DNA of 64,000 nucleotides from Chrysopilus asiliformis (Eukaryota; Arthropoda; Insecta; Diptera; Rhagionidae): assembly GCA_964034945.1 (NCBI GenBank), contig OZ035960.1, positions 72,245,445-72,309,444 of the forward strand. The letters run 5' to 3'. A model generated the notes under the pieces. That model did no database searches and was not told the DNA's origin. It saw only the letters and a list, made by a program, of their open reading frames with translations. The position numbers were made by a program, and so were the translations under genes. Within the stretch, counting starts at the first letter, position 1. The number at the start of each line of letters is the position of its first letter. Positions 41,315 to 52,582 of the stretch are shown here, piece after piece.

Positions 41315-42019
41315 ATGGACCAATTAATCCTATCATCCTCGTCATCCTGCGGATCACCGGCGGAGAAGAGACAATGGGCACAAGAAACCACCGAAACTCG
41401 CCCCAATCCATGCGAGCGAATAAAGACGCAGCCAAAGAAGCTTACGGGAAAAATAGAGAAGCCCACCAAATCAAAGGCATCTCCCAAGCCCCGGAAACAG
41501 CCGCCCAAGCCGAAGGAAAAACCAACAACTACAAGAAACATACCGTCGGCCATAGTGCGCCCACCCCGTCCCGCCAACACTGGAGCAGCCAACGCGGAAC
41601 CGCAACAACCTCCACCGCCAGCTACCAGCACGCAACCAGCTTATAGGCCACCACACCAAAACAGGTATCCAACCATTTCCCAACGAGTCGCTTCGCGCCA
41701 ATCGGCATCAACTTCAATCGCTCCTGGACGATTCCAGGCAGTCGCCTGCCCACCGATCCAAACCGGCTTGCAAACACAGGGACCGGCTCACGTGTACAAC
41801 CAACAACGCCAAGAAATTCCATCGTTGTTAGACATGGAGATCCAGCCGTTACCAGCAGAACCCCCGGCTCAACCACCTAGGCAAGTCCGGGAAATACTGC
41901 TCCGAATCCCGGAAAGAATAATGCAAGGAAGACGACTCGATTTACGCGCCGGAAAATTTGTATTTAAAATCCGGACAACAAAAGACGGTAAATTGATTCA
42001 GACCACCTGCCTAAATTAA
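41315..42019 (+). CDS. Unrecognised proline-rich ORF in the env position of BEL element 2
   Basis: A 234-aa frame between the integrase remnant and the 3' polypurine tract. The ATG at 41315 has a good context (CACCATGG); an in-frame TTG start 45 bp earlier is less likely. The N-terminal third is Ser-rich then strongly basic with Lys/Pro (TKSKASPKPRKQPPKPKEK). The middle is Pro/Gln/Ala-rich (PQQPPPPATSTQPAYRPPHQ). The C-terminal ~45 residues look folded (REILLRIPERIMQGRRLDLR, FVFKIRTTKDGK). No signal peptide or membrane segment, so it is not an envelope protein. GC content is clearly higher than its flanks. Element 1 has only 226 bp here, so the ORF was gained by element 2 or lost from element 1. 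Function unknown. Confidence 0.6.
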   Translation: MDQLILSSSSSCGSPAEKRQWAQETTETRPNPCERIKTQPKKLTGKIEKPTKSKASPKPRKQPPKPKEKPTTTRNIPSAIVRPPRPANTGAANAEPQQPPPPATSTQPAYRPPHQNRYPTISQRVASRQSASTSIAPGRFQAVACPPIQTGLQTQGPAHVYNQQRQEIPSLLDMEIQPLPAEPPAQPPRQVREILLRIPERIMQGRRLDLRAGKFVFKIRTTKDGKLIQTTCLN

Positions 42020-42206
42020 AAAATAAAATTAAACCTGAATACAATAACAATGAATTAAATTAATCTGAATTGTAACTAAACCATTGAATTGTAAACAAAT
42101 AAATAATTGAACTACATAAAAATACTGAAATAAATAAAAATCTTTATTGAAAAACACTGTCTTGATAACACTTCTCCTGAAATCAATATTTCAGCGGGCG
42201 GGAGAA
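42020..42206 (+). other. BEL element 2 3' UTR and polypurine tract
   Basis: Shares CTGAATTGTAACTAAA and TTTCAGCGGGCGGGAGAA with element 1; the purine tract abuts the 3' LTR. Confidence 0.8.
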
Positions 42207-43506
42207 TGTGCAGACCCCCCATCATCAACTCCATTTCACCATTTCACCTGAAAAAGAAAAATTATCAAAATGAAACCATCATAAGCAAAACATAATATAC
42301 TTACCTCAAATCATCTGCCTAAAGGAAAAGTTCCCGAAGTAAAATCAAGCGGAACACCCTCTCGGGGCAAAGGGTGCTCCACCATTTACCTATAAAACGA
42401 AAAGAAGACGTTAAACCCATATCATTATTAGGGCAGCTGCCCAAGTGGGAGCAAGCTGCCTTGAACCTACCTTGCCTCCCATTGTCTGCCTCCCATTTCT
42501 GCCACCCACTGCTACCTCCCCGTCCGTCTCACTTTCCCTCGGCGAACCTAAAAACACAAAACTAAAACACTCACTTTTCACAACAAAACAAAAACTGACA
42601 TTTGACATCTTCAGCTAGGAAATGTAAAACATTATTCTAAAGACCACATTCCCTAGATGACAATTCCCTAGATGACAAACTAGAGTACCACCACCACCAC
42701 AACTAAAGTGTGTGAAAGATCACCAAGTCACTCCCAATCGTTTACACGATTGATTAATGCACAAAATACGGACATCCCCTCCACTAATATAGTAGAAACC
42801 AGAAAATCCGCTACTTCAGCGTGTATATAAGACCAAGCACTGCTGGAAGCAAGGCACTTCAATTTCATCTCTCGATTCGATCACGTCGAACTAACTAATC
42901 CTAACTCCTATACCAGTTAGGAAGAAACTCAGGAAGTCAATCTGGCAACATATTCGTTGCAACTAGGCAGAGGATACGCTGCAAACTAGGCAGAAGATAC
43001 GCTGCAATCAAGGCAATAGATACATTGCAAACTAGGCAGAAGATACGCTGCAATCAAGGCAATAGATACATTGCAAACTAGGCAGAAGATACGCTGCAAT
43101 CAAGGCAATAGATACATTGCAAACTAGGCAGAAGATACGCTGCAATCAAGGCAATAGATACATTGCAAACTAGGCAGAAGATACGCTGCAATCAAGGCAA
43201 TAGATACATTGCAAACTAGGCAGAAGATACGCTGCAATCAAGGCAATAGATACATTGCAAACTAGGCAGAAGATACGCTGCAATCAAGGCAATAGATACA
43301 TTGCAAACTAGGCAGAAGATACGCTGCAATCAAGGCAATAGATACATTGCAAACTAGGCAGAAGATACGCTGCAATCAAGGCAATAGATACATTGCAAAC
43401 TAGGCAGAAGATACGCTGCAATCAAGGCAATAGATCCATTGCAAACTAGGCAGAAGATACGCTGCAATCAAGGCAATAGATACATTGCAAACTAGGCAGA
43501 AGATAC
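42207..43506 (+). repeat. BEL/Pao 3' LTR (element 2), truncated
   Basis: Identical by eye to the 5' LTR except for TGTGCAG in place of TGTTCAG at the start, up to AGATAC at 43506, where unrelated sequence (TTAGATGAGAAG) begins. About the last 600 bp, including the poly(A) region, are lost. Confidence 0.9.
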
Positions 43507-43700
43507 TTAGATGAGAAGATATTACTTCCCTTCGAAGGAGCTCCCTTCGAAGAAGGAGACGAAAGGTTCCGTCTGTCTGTAAAATTGTTGGAGTTCTTTC
43601 ACTTCAAAATCCAAAACGATTTTCCCTCTCGGTCTGATTCATCTAAATCTTCGATGCTTGGTTTTTGATTTACTCACAAGTTTTCCTAAAAATAAAACAG

Positions 43701-44495
43701 TACAGCGATTTTTGTGCAAAAGGTGATAAGTGATAAAAGCCGTGATAACAATAACGACACAAACTCCTGTCAATGTATGCTTGTTTGCATGCACCTGTAT
43801 TGGTGAGATTTTATTGGAAAGTCGACTGGAAATTTCCCTCGAAATTTGTATATGGTCACACTAGCTGTGCTCTTCACTTTGAACTGTCACTGACGCACCG
43901 AGATTTTTCGAGGGTGGCTGAGTTTTGTTTTGTGTGTTGAAATTTGTAATACGCGAATTCCTGTCATATTAGATGTGTCTCCTCCATCGTTATAAAATAA
44001 AATCAAAACTTCATTTGTAAAAAAACCATTTTGTGTAAATATAAGCCGCAATAAATCGAATTTGAACTTGAAGTTCAATTTTTGTGTGTTGATTGATTCG
44101 CGAAAAAATGTCACGGGTAAGTTTAATAATCATATTTGAATAAATTAATGTTAAAATTGTTAATGTTTAGGTTGCTAGGCCAACGGCGGAACATCGGCTG
44201 CTTCTCATAAATTTAGTGGAGAAGCACTTCTCTGTTTTGCACCGCCGTCTAACCCCCGACGGAAAAGCCAACAAACAGCGTGTTTGGGAAGAGATAATAA
44301 GGGAAGTCAACAGAAAAGGGCCACCACAAAAAACTACAGGGCAACCGGGTTCCCAAAACCAAATTTTTTTTTGTTTTCGAGATAAAATTTCCCAGTCTTG
44401 TGACTTTCTGAATTGAAATTTGAAAAACTTCCCATTTCATTTATCACGGGAAAGATCACGGGAAAATTATCACCTTTTGCACAAAAATCGCTGTA
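43701..44495 (+). mobile_element. Terminal-inverted-repeat element with a Myb/SANT-like gene
   Basis: Perfect 29-bp terminal repeats beginning TACAGCGATTTTTGTGC (43701-43729 and 44467-44495), flanked by CAG (43698-43700, 44496-44498), a 3-bp duplication. Together with the Myb/SANT-type ORF this suggests a shortened PIF/Harbinger relative, though TAA/TTA is the commoner target for that group. No transposase remains. Confidence 0.72.
44108..44416 (+). CDS. Two-exon Myb/SANT-like DNA-binding protein (truncated)
   Basis: Exon 1 is ATGTCACGG (44108-44116), followed by GTAAGT. The intron ends TTTAG at 44170 and exon 2 runs 44171-44416, giving 84 aa. Exon 2 reads TAEHRLLLINLVEKHFSVLH, then WEEIIREVNRKGPPQK, the layout of the Myb/SANT-like regulatory protein encoded by Harbinger transposons. 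After GPPQK the family would continue with a further helix; here the sequence turns to low-complexity FFCF and stops, so the gene is truncated by internal deletion. The splice sites are predicted by eye only. It lies wholly inside the inverted-repeat element. Confidence 0.62.
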
Positions 44496-44536
44496 CAGAT
44501 ACATAAAATTAAAAAAATGATTTCACTAGCAGTTTT

Positions 44537-45087
44537 AAACATAACAAAAGCTATAATTGCCAATCTGGCAATCATTGGAGACCCGTATGGTGATATTCGT
44601 ATCAAAATTCGAACAGTTATACCAAAATTCCAATTTGAAGTCAAACTTTCCAAAAAGATTTTTTAAAATTTATTCCAATCGGATTTTGATGTATAGGAGT
44701 TTTATGTAGAATCATATCCTAAATAAGTTTTGTTCTTGCACTTTTTTGATAAGATGCACCGTTTTTGAGATATTCACAAAAACCGTTTTCATTCGTTTGG
44801 GGGGTACCCCCCCTAATGGTCCATTTTTGCCCATTAATGAATTTAGCCTTGCATTTTACGAAAAACGAATCTGCGCAAAATTTCAAGACTCTAGCTTAAT
44901 CTGTGCGCCCGCAATCCGCGCCACAGACAGCCGGCCGAACGGACGGACGGACATGCAAAAATCAATTTTATTATCATTCTAAAACACTGGTGTAATTCAT
45001 TTTTGTGTGTGATGACGGGATCTTGGCGTTACAAACGGTAAGGCAAAGTTAATATACCCTTTGGTTTCACCATACGGGTATAAAAAA
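44537..45087 (+). repeat. DINE-like interspersed repeat, copy 4
   Basis: Starts AAACATAACAAAAGCTATAA, has GACGGACGGACATGC (44941-44955), and ends TCACCATACGGGTATAAAAA. The best-preserved copy for end comparison. Confidence 0.83.
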
Positions 45088-45425
45088 CAAAAGTTTTCAT
45101 TACACCGAATGCATGCATTATAATACACAAAAGTATACAAACAACAACAATCACAAGATCGGACATATTGAAATATAACATGAAACACAGAATAAAATTA
45201 AGATCTTCGCTAATTCGCGACAACAAAATACGGAGTTTCACTAGGTCAACATCTTAGTCAAATTTTGTTCAGCATTGGAATTATAGCAACATATTGAATA
45301 AATAATGAAAACCAATAGACAGGACTAATTTTATCAACATTTAACTTTTTCCCGACACAAATTCTGCACTTTAACTATAAAAATTCACCATTTTTATCCA
45401 TACGTCATAACAATTACTAACAAAC

Positions 45426-46977
45426 ATGGCTTACGATTTTGAAGTACCAAGCGTAGACACAATCAGCTCGTTAGTTCTAAGTTTGGAGGAAGTAAGAATT
45501 GGAATTCAGAGTCTGGATGGAAAAATAAATGGTGGGTACGATAACATCCCAAATTCTTTCGTGAAGAGACTTGAGGTAGGCCTTTCAAGACCTCTACACA
45601 TAATCTTCAACAAAAGCTTGGCTGAAGGTTTCTTCCCAGACAAATGGAAAGTTGGAAATATTATCCCAATCTTTAAAAGCGGAAACAAATCAGATATTGA
45701 AAACTATCGCCCAGTGTCAATGTTGTGTTGTTTTAGTAAAGTGTTTGAATACATTTTTGTACGATAAATTATCACCCTTAGTATCTCCGCACCAGCACGG
45801 ATTCATGAAGGGTAAATCGACGACTACTAATCTAGTAGAATTCACACATTGTGTTTCTAAAGCCTTAGAAGATAGAAAATTGGTGCATGTCATTTATACA
45901 GATTTTTCAAAAGCTTTCGATTCGGTCAATATAACAATCCTTGTAGATAAAATAAAACGTTACGGAATTTCAGGCTCCTTACTGAGCTGGATAAACTCAT
46001 ACCTCAGAAATAGAAAGCATTCGGTTCTGCACAAGGGTTGTAAGTCATCAATATTCAAATCGGATTCTGGAGTTCCCCAAGGGTCGATACTTGGTCCTCT
46101 ACTTTTTACTGTTTATAGCAATGACTTGCCTCAATTTATTGCATCGGAAAAACTTTTGTTTGCTGATGACTTAAAAATTTTTAATGTGATAAACAACGTA
46201 AACGACTGTGATACGCTACAAGCGGACATCAATAATGTGTTTACTTGGTGCATCAACAATGATCTGTCAATAAATATATCTAAATGTGCTTTTATGTCCT
46301 TAAACTATAAGTCCAGTCCAGTATTAAATGTTTATCATTTGAAGGGCGTGGCGCTTAAAGAAGTGAGTTCGATAGCGGACCTTGGAGTCATTTTCGATAA
46401 TAAATTAAAGTTCGACTTGCACTATACAGAAATTTGCCGGAGAAGTGCCAAATTATCAGGTTTTATCCTCAGATTATCCAGCAAACTCAAAAATCTGCAG
46501 GCATGTACTTTGCTGTTTCAAGCTCTAGTGAGGAGTATTTTAGAATATTGCTCTGCAGTGTGGTCACCTCACTATAATTGTCATATTGCCCAAATAGAGG
46601 CCGTTCAAAGAAAGTTTTCTCGTGGTATTTGTCGTAAATTCCGTATTAGTTATGAGTCCTATGAGAACAGACTAAGGATTTTAAAGTGGCAATCGCTATC
46701 TGTTCGTAGAACGTATCTAGATGAATGTTTCCTGTTTAGACTGGTTATTGGTAGTATGTCATCTAATGTTTTATTAAATGAATTGTCTCCTAGTGTTAGC
46801 ACTCGCATCTCCAGAAACCCCAAGGTTTTCAGTGCCCCGTTCGCGTCTCATAACGTATATTTTCATTCGCCTTTACTCAGAATACAGCGTAATCACGATA
46901 ACCATGAGTTTGGTCTTTTCAACACTCTTTCACTGCAAAATTTTCAAAATTACATTAAAGCTATTCTATTCAAATGA
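45426..46977 (+). pseudogene. Jockey/CR1-like LINE 2 reverse transcriptase, one frameshift
   Basis: Frame one (45426-45767) covers the region before and into RT (GKINGGYDNIPNSFVKRL, KWKVGNIIPIFKSGNKSD, YRPVSMLCCFSKVFEY). A single extra T in the run near 45755 shifts the frame. From there to 46977 it reads YDKLSPLV, QHGFMKGKSTTTN, VIYTDFSKAFDSV, GVPQGSILGPLLFTVYSNDL, the active site LLFADDLKIF, and the thumb and C-terminal region (VRSILEYCSAVWSP). Otherwise undamaged. It resembles LINE 1 at 3728. The ATG at 45426 is not a true start; the 5' part with the endonuclease is missing. Confidence 0.88.
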
Positions 46978-47107
46978 TTTTTAATTCTATTTAACATAAC
47001 TTCTTTTTTGTATTTTTATTTATTTTTTTCTTTTCCTAATTATTTTATCTGCAGTGTAATTAGATGTAAATCTGTTCTGTGGCAATATTAATAAATAAAT
47101 AAAAAAT
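46978..47107 (+). other. LINE 2 3' UTR and tail
   Basis: Short UTR ending ATTAATAAATAAATAAAAAA, the same AATA-type tail as LINE 1. Confidence 0.7.
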
Positions 47108-47528
47108 TACCATCCATTTCAAATTTTGGTTTTCTTTCTGATGTCATCAAATGGCACTGATAAAGTCGATGCGATGGACTAAAACACAACAACAATAATA
47201 AGGCAAAACAAGTAACCGTAAGCAATAAACGCAGATAGCAAAGAGAAAAAAATCCACAAATTATCAATATTTCTTACCTTATACTCGACCATCTTGATAG
47301 TTTTTTCATCATGTCTGTAAAAATCATGAGAGTTTTCATGATAGTTTCATGATAGTTTTTTCCATAGCAGATAACAGAAATTTCTTACATGCAGATATTA
47401 TTAAAAAGACAAACCAAATTAAAATAAAATAAACTCACCTGAGTATAATAATTATTCGCTTATCTGTTTTAATTTGGCTTAGGATTGAATCTTAGAATTT
47501 ATTTTTGCAGTCTGAAATGAAATTGGAG

Positions 47529-47857
47529 CAGGCCCGACTCAACCTAATATGCAGACCATGCAAGGCATGGGGGCGCCGAGCTAAAGGGCGCAAGAAAAGT
47601 AAAATTTTAGAAACTAAAATAAATAAAATTGTTAACTTTTTTATACTTTATGTTGAACTATTATAATTCGTTGAACTTGTAATTATATTATTTGTATGAA
47701 TTATTTTACATAAAACGTTTTGTGCCTTTAAATTTATTTACTTATCTTCCATATGTACACTTTTTTTTAATTCAAACAAAAAGGGCGCAAAAGAAACTTG
47801 CATAGGGCGCAAAAAAATAACTTGCATAGGGCGCATAGAACCATAGAGCCGGCGCTG
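47529..47857. mobile_element. hAT-type MITE, 329 bp
   Basis: Imperfect ends CAGGCCCGACTC and (inverted) CAGCGCCGGCTC with an exact 8-bp duplication AATTGGAG (47521-47528, 47858-47865). Contains repeated AGGGCGCAAAAGAAACTTGC. Non-coding. Confidence 0.9.
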
Positions 47858-47865
47858 AATTGGAG

Positions 47866-50055
47866 ATTTGAATTTTTGGAATGAATACATTTTTATCTAC
47901 GTTTTCTACTTACTTGATACTATTTTAAATCGTCATTCACTTTCATTGGTTTTTGTTTAAATTTTTTTAGATTTTATTACTCTACCTTTCTTAATTCATG
48001 GGATAGTTGATTTTTTGTAATAGATTAATATGGGGGTGTTTAATCTCCTCTTTGCGACGTGGAACTTTCTTCCACTTCCTGTCCATTTTCATTTAGCCGC
48101 AAGTATAAGGACTGCACATTTTTTTTTGCTATTTATACTGAAGTTATTTTACGATGTTTTTCACCATCGGTTATTAAAAATAGTAAGGCTTAGGAGCTAA
48201 AAATTAGGCATTTTTCGGGAAAAGGGTATGAGTATTAAAATTTTAGTTAGAGAAAAAAGAAATCATAGGTTAAATTTCTGCAGGACCACATGCTCTTGGT
48301 CTGGAGTAAATTCGAAGAATTAACTACCATTACTTGTGAGGGCGGAAGGATCACCAATTGGCGAATGAAGCAGGCGATATTCCTCTTCAAATACCCAGAA
48401 TTTTCTTTGGGGTCAAAAGTATATGGGCGGATTTCCAGCACCTGCTTCAATAAACGTCGGTAGATTCGCCCAGGTTTTGTAGCCAGGCAACAAAAGTTAT
48501 TAAACTTATCGTCAAGTAAGGCTAGATTTAACCAAATAATATTTTAGTGACTAGTGAAAATTTCTTTGAAACAGAAAGTGGAAAACCTCGTGGAAATAAG
48601 GTTAAGACGAAAAACACGTGTGCCCCTTTCCCGGCTATAAATTATGTAACAATTTAAAAATATCCAAGGAGATAAATTATCCCTTAAATTAAACCATAGT
48701 TTGTCAATCACATTCATATTTTTCGTCGATTACTATTTTTACGTCGATTACTGGTTTTAACCACCTTTAATTTTCTTCGATATTTCTACCCGGACGTTGA
48801 TTACTTCGCTAATCTGGAAGGATTTTTCGCTAATCTGGAAGGACTCCTTGCTTCCTACCTCTCTTCATATTTAATTCTTCTGATTTACCTAAACTTCACC
48901 TTATCAGTTACAAATGATTACTCAGGCTTTTACTTAGAATTCATTTACTAGTTACAACTTCTTCTAATTTACTTAATACTCCACAACTTTTTCTAAGTTA
49001 AGTATTATAATTTACTACTATTAAATTAACAAAAAGGTTAAGTGTGGTATGCGTCACTGCTATGTAGGCTTTATCGCTCAAATATTCTCCCTCTGGGGTG
49101 ACACTTCCGGGGTTGCTCGATAAGCGCTTTCAAATAGTTTTTTTTATTAAGTTCATGTTTTTTTTTAATTCACCTAGAACTGCTACTTTTACTTATAAAA
49201 AAATTTTTTTTCCTTCTCCCCACTACATTAACCAATACAAGACTAACTACTAACTTTAGGTTAATGCAAGAATAACTACTGAATTTTCACTGATCATCTG
49301 TTTTCTTGAATTCACTCTAATCCTCACTTTCCCTTAATAAAAACACTCCAAGGAAATTCACAAATATGCTAGGCTAAGCACTATTTCGCGTCCCACTTTC
49401 TTCTAAGTCAATTCCTAATGTACTGATTATTTATTAAATTTTCAAGTTAAAGAACACTTTCCCTCTGAATGTTTTTTCCATTTTTTCATGGTACAAATAA
49501 TTTAAAAAAAAATGTTAAATCAGGAGCAACAATAGTCACAATTTAATTTAAGTCACTTATCTTTGTTAACTCAATTCTGACAACGAGGTTTGGACTAAAT
49601 CATTATTGTGATTAACTTATTACTTGTTAATTTTACTTCAATATAGAGTTCACTTTAATAAAGAACACTGTTACTTCTGCTCGCGGTCGCGTGTTAACCA
49701 GTGGATGAAAATTTTCTGATAAATCGAGATCTACGGAAATATAAATCGGGGAAATAATGACACCACTCTCCTATCCCAATTCGAGAGTCCAAATCGTGTC
49801 GCTATAGAACCTAAAATTTAACTCACAGAAAGTTGCCAAAACGAGAAGAAAAGCAAAACTTTCGATCATCGTGTGACAAAAAATTGACGAATTTCATAAA
49901 TTCGTTCCAAATACAAACTTCTCACAATTATCGCAACGAAAGGAAAAACAAAATATTATCATCATATTCAGCCTATCGCTGATCAATCAATGTATAACGG
50001 AAATTAAAACAAGTCTAAGAATACCTAATGGACTGTTAAAATATCTTGCATATCC
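47866..50055. other. Long non-coding stretch, no gene recognised
   Basis: AT-rich DNA with no coding frame of note. Local oddities: a direct repeat TTTTTCGCTAATCTGGAAGGA (48808-48850) and a GC-richer patch CTGGGGTGACACTTCCGGGG (49095). I looked for LTR ends and primer sites and saw none I could support. Confidence 0.6.
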
Positions 50056-50059
50056 TTAA

Positions 50060-50662
50060 CCTTCATCCGTCCCTCAAAAAAAAATCACACTAAAGTTCCT
50101 CGGGTCTATTTTGACCCATAAAGGTTTAGTGTATACAAAAATCAAAAAACGAGTTTTTTTATGTTTTTTGAAATGTTTACAACATACAACAACATATGTA
50201 TAACCCAAAAGACTTATATATTGTTCTAATGAACTCTCCCCGAAAATAGCGGTCAAAAAACTTCATACAAAAATTGAGAAATATGGCAGTTGAGTTTTTC
50301 CCAATTGACATCCAACAAAATCGGTTTCTTATACCCGAGAAATCACCCCGTTCGGTCAAAGATTTTAGATCCGTATTCTAGATATAGTTTACAAACACTA
50401 ACTAATATAATATAATATGACTAAATTAAACATTTCTTATACGAATAACTGCCTTGGGTCATTTTAGACCCGAAGGTCTTTAGTGTGACTATTTTTGTAG
50501 CAGTGTAACGGGTAATCGGAAGTTGCCAAATTTTTGCATACTGCTAGTTTACAATAAATAAGGCAAAGTCAAAAAATTTCAGGTTCGTAATATAAATATT
50601 TTTAAAGGTACAAGCAAACTAATTTCTGTTTGGGTCAAATTAGACCCGAGGGACGGAAGAAG
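50060..50662. mobile_element. piggyBac-like MITE at TTAA
   Basis: TTAA on each side (50056-50059, 50663-50666) and terminal repeats CCTTCATCCGTCCCTC and its near-complement (one mismatch: CCTTCTTCCGTCCCTC). Inside each end are repeated TCGGGTCTAWTTTGACCC and CTTTAGTGT motifs in both orientations. TTAA specificity plus CC-starting ends fit piggyBac. Non-coding, 603 bp. Confidence 0.85.
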
Positions 50663-50666
50663 GTTA

Positions 50667-51631
50667 ATCATTTCCATTCATGGATCCTGAATTCGACAGC
50701 ATATAGTAAATTGAAAAAAGTTTGGATCATAAGAGGCAGTGACGCCAACGACACTGGGCACAAAGGAATGGGAAGCTGGATGTGTAACATCGAATTCCTA
50801 ACATTTCCATTCGTGAATCCTGAATCCGAAAGAACTCCTCTCAACATATTATTATAGACTCACTAGCTATATCAATTTCGACCTCACCCGGTTAACAAGC
50901 GAAGAAGCAATACTTCCAGTTCGAGATAACATTGCCTGTTTACACTTGTTTAAATTTCTCATATAATTAACGAAGAATGGTTAAATTGTTACCGGCTAAA
51001 TAAAATAAATACCGTTTTATTATTCTTATTGTTTTCCAAACTTTCGTCCCTTCTTTTCGTCTCATCAGTCTCCTTATTTTCTTCCTTAATACGTTTTTCT
51101 TTCTGTCAATAGATTTAGAGCGTGGTTTGCTGCCGATACGGCCGTTAGCATCGCGTGGTTTGCTGCCATGCGTTTCTCCAAAATAATTTCTTGATAAATT
51201 TAGGCTCAAAACCGGGACGCAATGAGCTACAGATAGAAGATTCCTTCTTCTAAAGCCACGAGGTAAAAAAAAAAACAAAGTTTTCGTGAACTCTAAATTA
51301 GCGTATTAACGTTTAATAAACTGACCCAACTGAAATTATAATAACTACTCTAAACGCTGTATCACTTATTTAGTCACTTAAAAAATTTTAAATAAAATTT
51401 AAGGATAAAAGTGGAAATAACTTTCTCATCGAATCTGGCAATTTGTTAGCATTAATGAGGAAAGTAATTATTTATTTATCAGTCTCCTTATTTTCACCTT
51501 CTCCTTGTTCCTCTTGGGGCAGCTGCGAGCAGCCGCGAGGCAGCTGGGAGTTTCCCAAATTCCCTTCCTCTCTTTCTCTTCCCTACTGATATCTGGGTTG
51601 AAGGGTATCACTTCTCGATTAACTTCAAATA
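50667..51631. other. Intergenic, no gene recognised
   Basis: A basic 103-codon frame on the minus strand (50967-51278; repeated GSKPR, then RKKIRRLMRRKEG) has no family I recognise, and its codons show no coding bias to the eye. A CAGCTGCGAGCAGCCGCGAG patch lies at 51520. Confidence 0.5.
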
Positions 51632-52461
51632 CAGTAATCCCTCGAACTGCGCGGTAGATACGTTCCACAAAAAGAGCGCGCACTGCGAAACCGCGCACTG
51701 TGAACCCTACTTTGTATGAAATATTGGGGTTAGGTCCCAGATATTAGAAAAATTCAAAAAAAAAAATAGAAAAAAGTTTTTATTTAACGACATATTTAAA
51801 GTAATACAAAGATATGATATGTATGACTAATCTTTTTGAAACATTAGTGATTGATTACCCGATTTTTGTTTTTCATTATGCATTTCTACGTATGGGGCTA
51901 AAGCGGCTGTCAAATTTCACCGAAATTTTAAGGCACGCTCCATATCATGGTCCATATTAAGAGCTTCTTGTGAAAGTTGACTACCAAGCATTAAAAAATT
52001 TGTCAGTTTTTCGTGCGTAAGGTTTTTCTTTCTTATAATCTCTATAACTTCACTTTCATCATTTTCGTCGCTATAATTATCGTCGAACTGTGTCAAAATA
52101 TCGTCAGCAGTCATATTTTCTTCATTGCTTGCAAGGACTTCCATGATATCTTCCGACTCTAAGTCTTCAAATTCGTCCCCACCAATTGTCTTATCTAATG
52201 TCACAATTTCCACTAAATATAAACACTAATATAAGCACGAAATTACCAAATATGTACGAAGATACCAAATTACCAGCTGATTCCTTCTTGTCGGGGATTC
52301 ACGAAAATATATGTTCAGAACATGTTTTTTATACGGAAATTATAAAAAAACCGTGCAGCTGCGAAATTTTTACCGTACAGTTCGAAATTTTAGTATTAAA
52401 AACTTAACCGCGCAGTTGCGAAACCGCGCAGTCCGAAACCGCGCAGTTCGAGGGATTACTG
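51632..52461 (-). mobile_element. pogo/Tigger-like element, internally deleted
   Basis: Ends CAGTAATCCCTCGAACTGCG and its perfect complement, with TA on both sides (51630-51631, 52462-52463). GCGCGCACTGCGAAACCGCG-type subterminal repeats are present. It keeps only the last part of a transposase gene. It separates non-coding DNA from the start of the Gag-like ORF at 52583. Confidence 0.9.
51917..52213 (-). pseudogene. pogo-type transposase C-terminal fragment
   Basis: A 98-codon acidic frame (DEFEDLESEDIMEVLASNEE, then NYSDENDESEVIEI and THEKLTNFLMLGSQLSQEAL). Acidic, helical C-terminal tails of this kind follow the DDE domain in pogo/Tigger/jerky proteins. The DNA-binding and catalytic parts are deleted. 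Assignment rests mostly on its position between pogo-type ends. Confidence 0.65.
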
Positions 52462-52582
52462 TATATCAAATATATCTTCTAGTAACAAGGTAACAGCCAA
52501 AATAACGGCACGTAGAGACCCCGCAACACTAACGAGCCCCTGATCAAATCCTTCAATTTCCTGAAAACAATCAAACAAGGTA

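Larger units (their letters stand above)
37868..43506 (+). mobile_element. BEL/Pao LTR retrotransposon 2, internally deleted
   Basis: Full 5' LTR (37868-39771), primer site, a 366-aa ORF in which most of protease, RT, RNase H and integrase are missing, a second ORF (41315-42019), the polypurine tract and a truncated 3' LTR (42207-43506). The LTRs look almost identical (first bases TGTTCAG against TGTGCAG), implying a recent insertion. The 3' end is cut inside the minisatellite, so no target duplication can be read. Confidence 0.92.

Noticed and set aside
41266..41876. Glycine/valine-rich minus-strand ORFs and a +1-frame ORF (41374-41646) over the BEL accessory ORF
   Set aside because: Overlapping shadows in GC-richer DNA; the plus-strand frame from 41315 is longer and ends just before the 3' UTR.
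48247..51698. Small minus-strand ORFs of 60-103 codons between 48.2 and 51.7 kb
   Set aside because: No family motifs, composition like the surrounding DNA, and no supporting signals.
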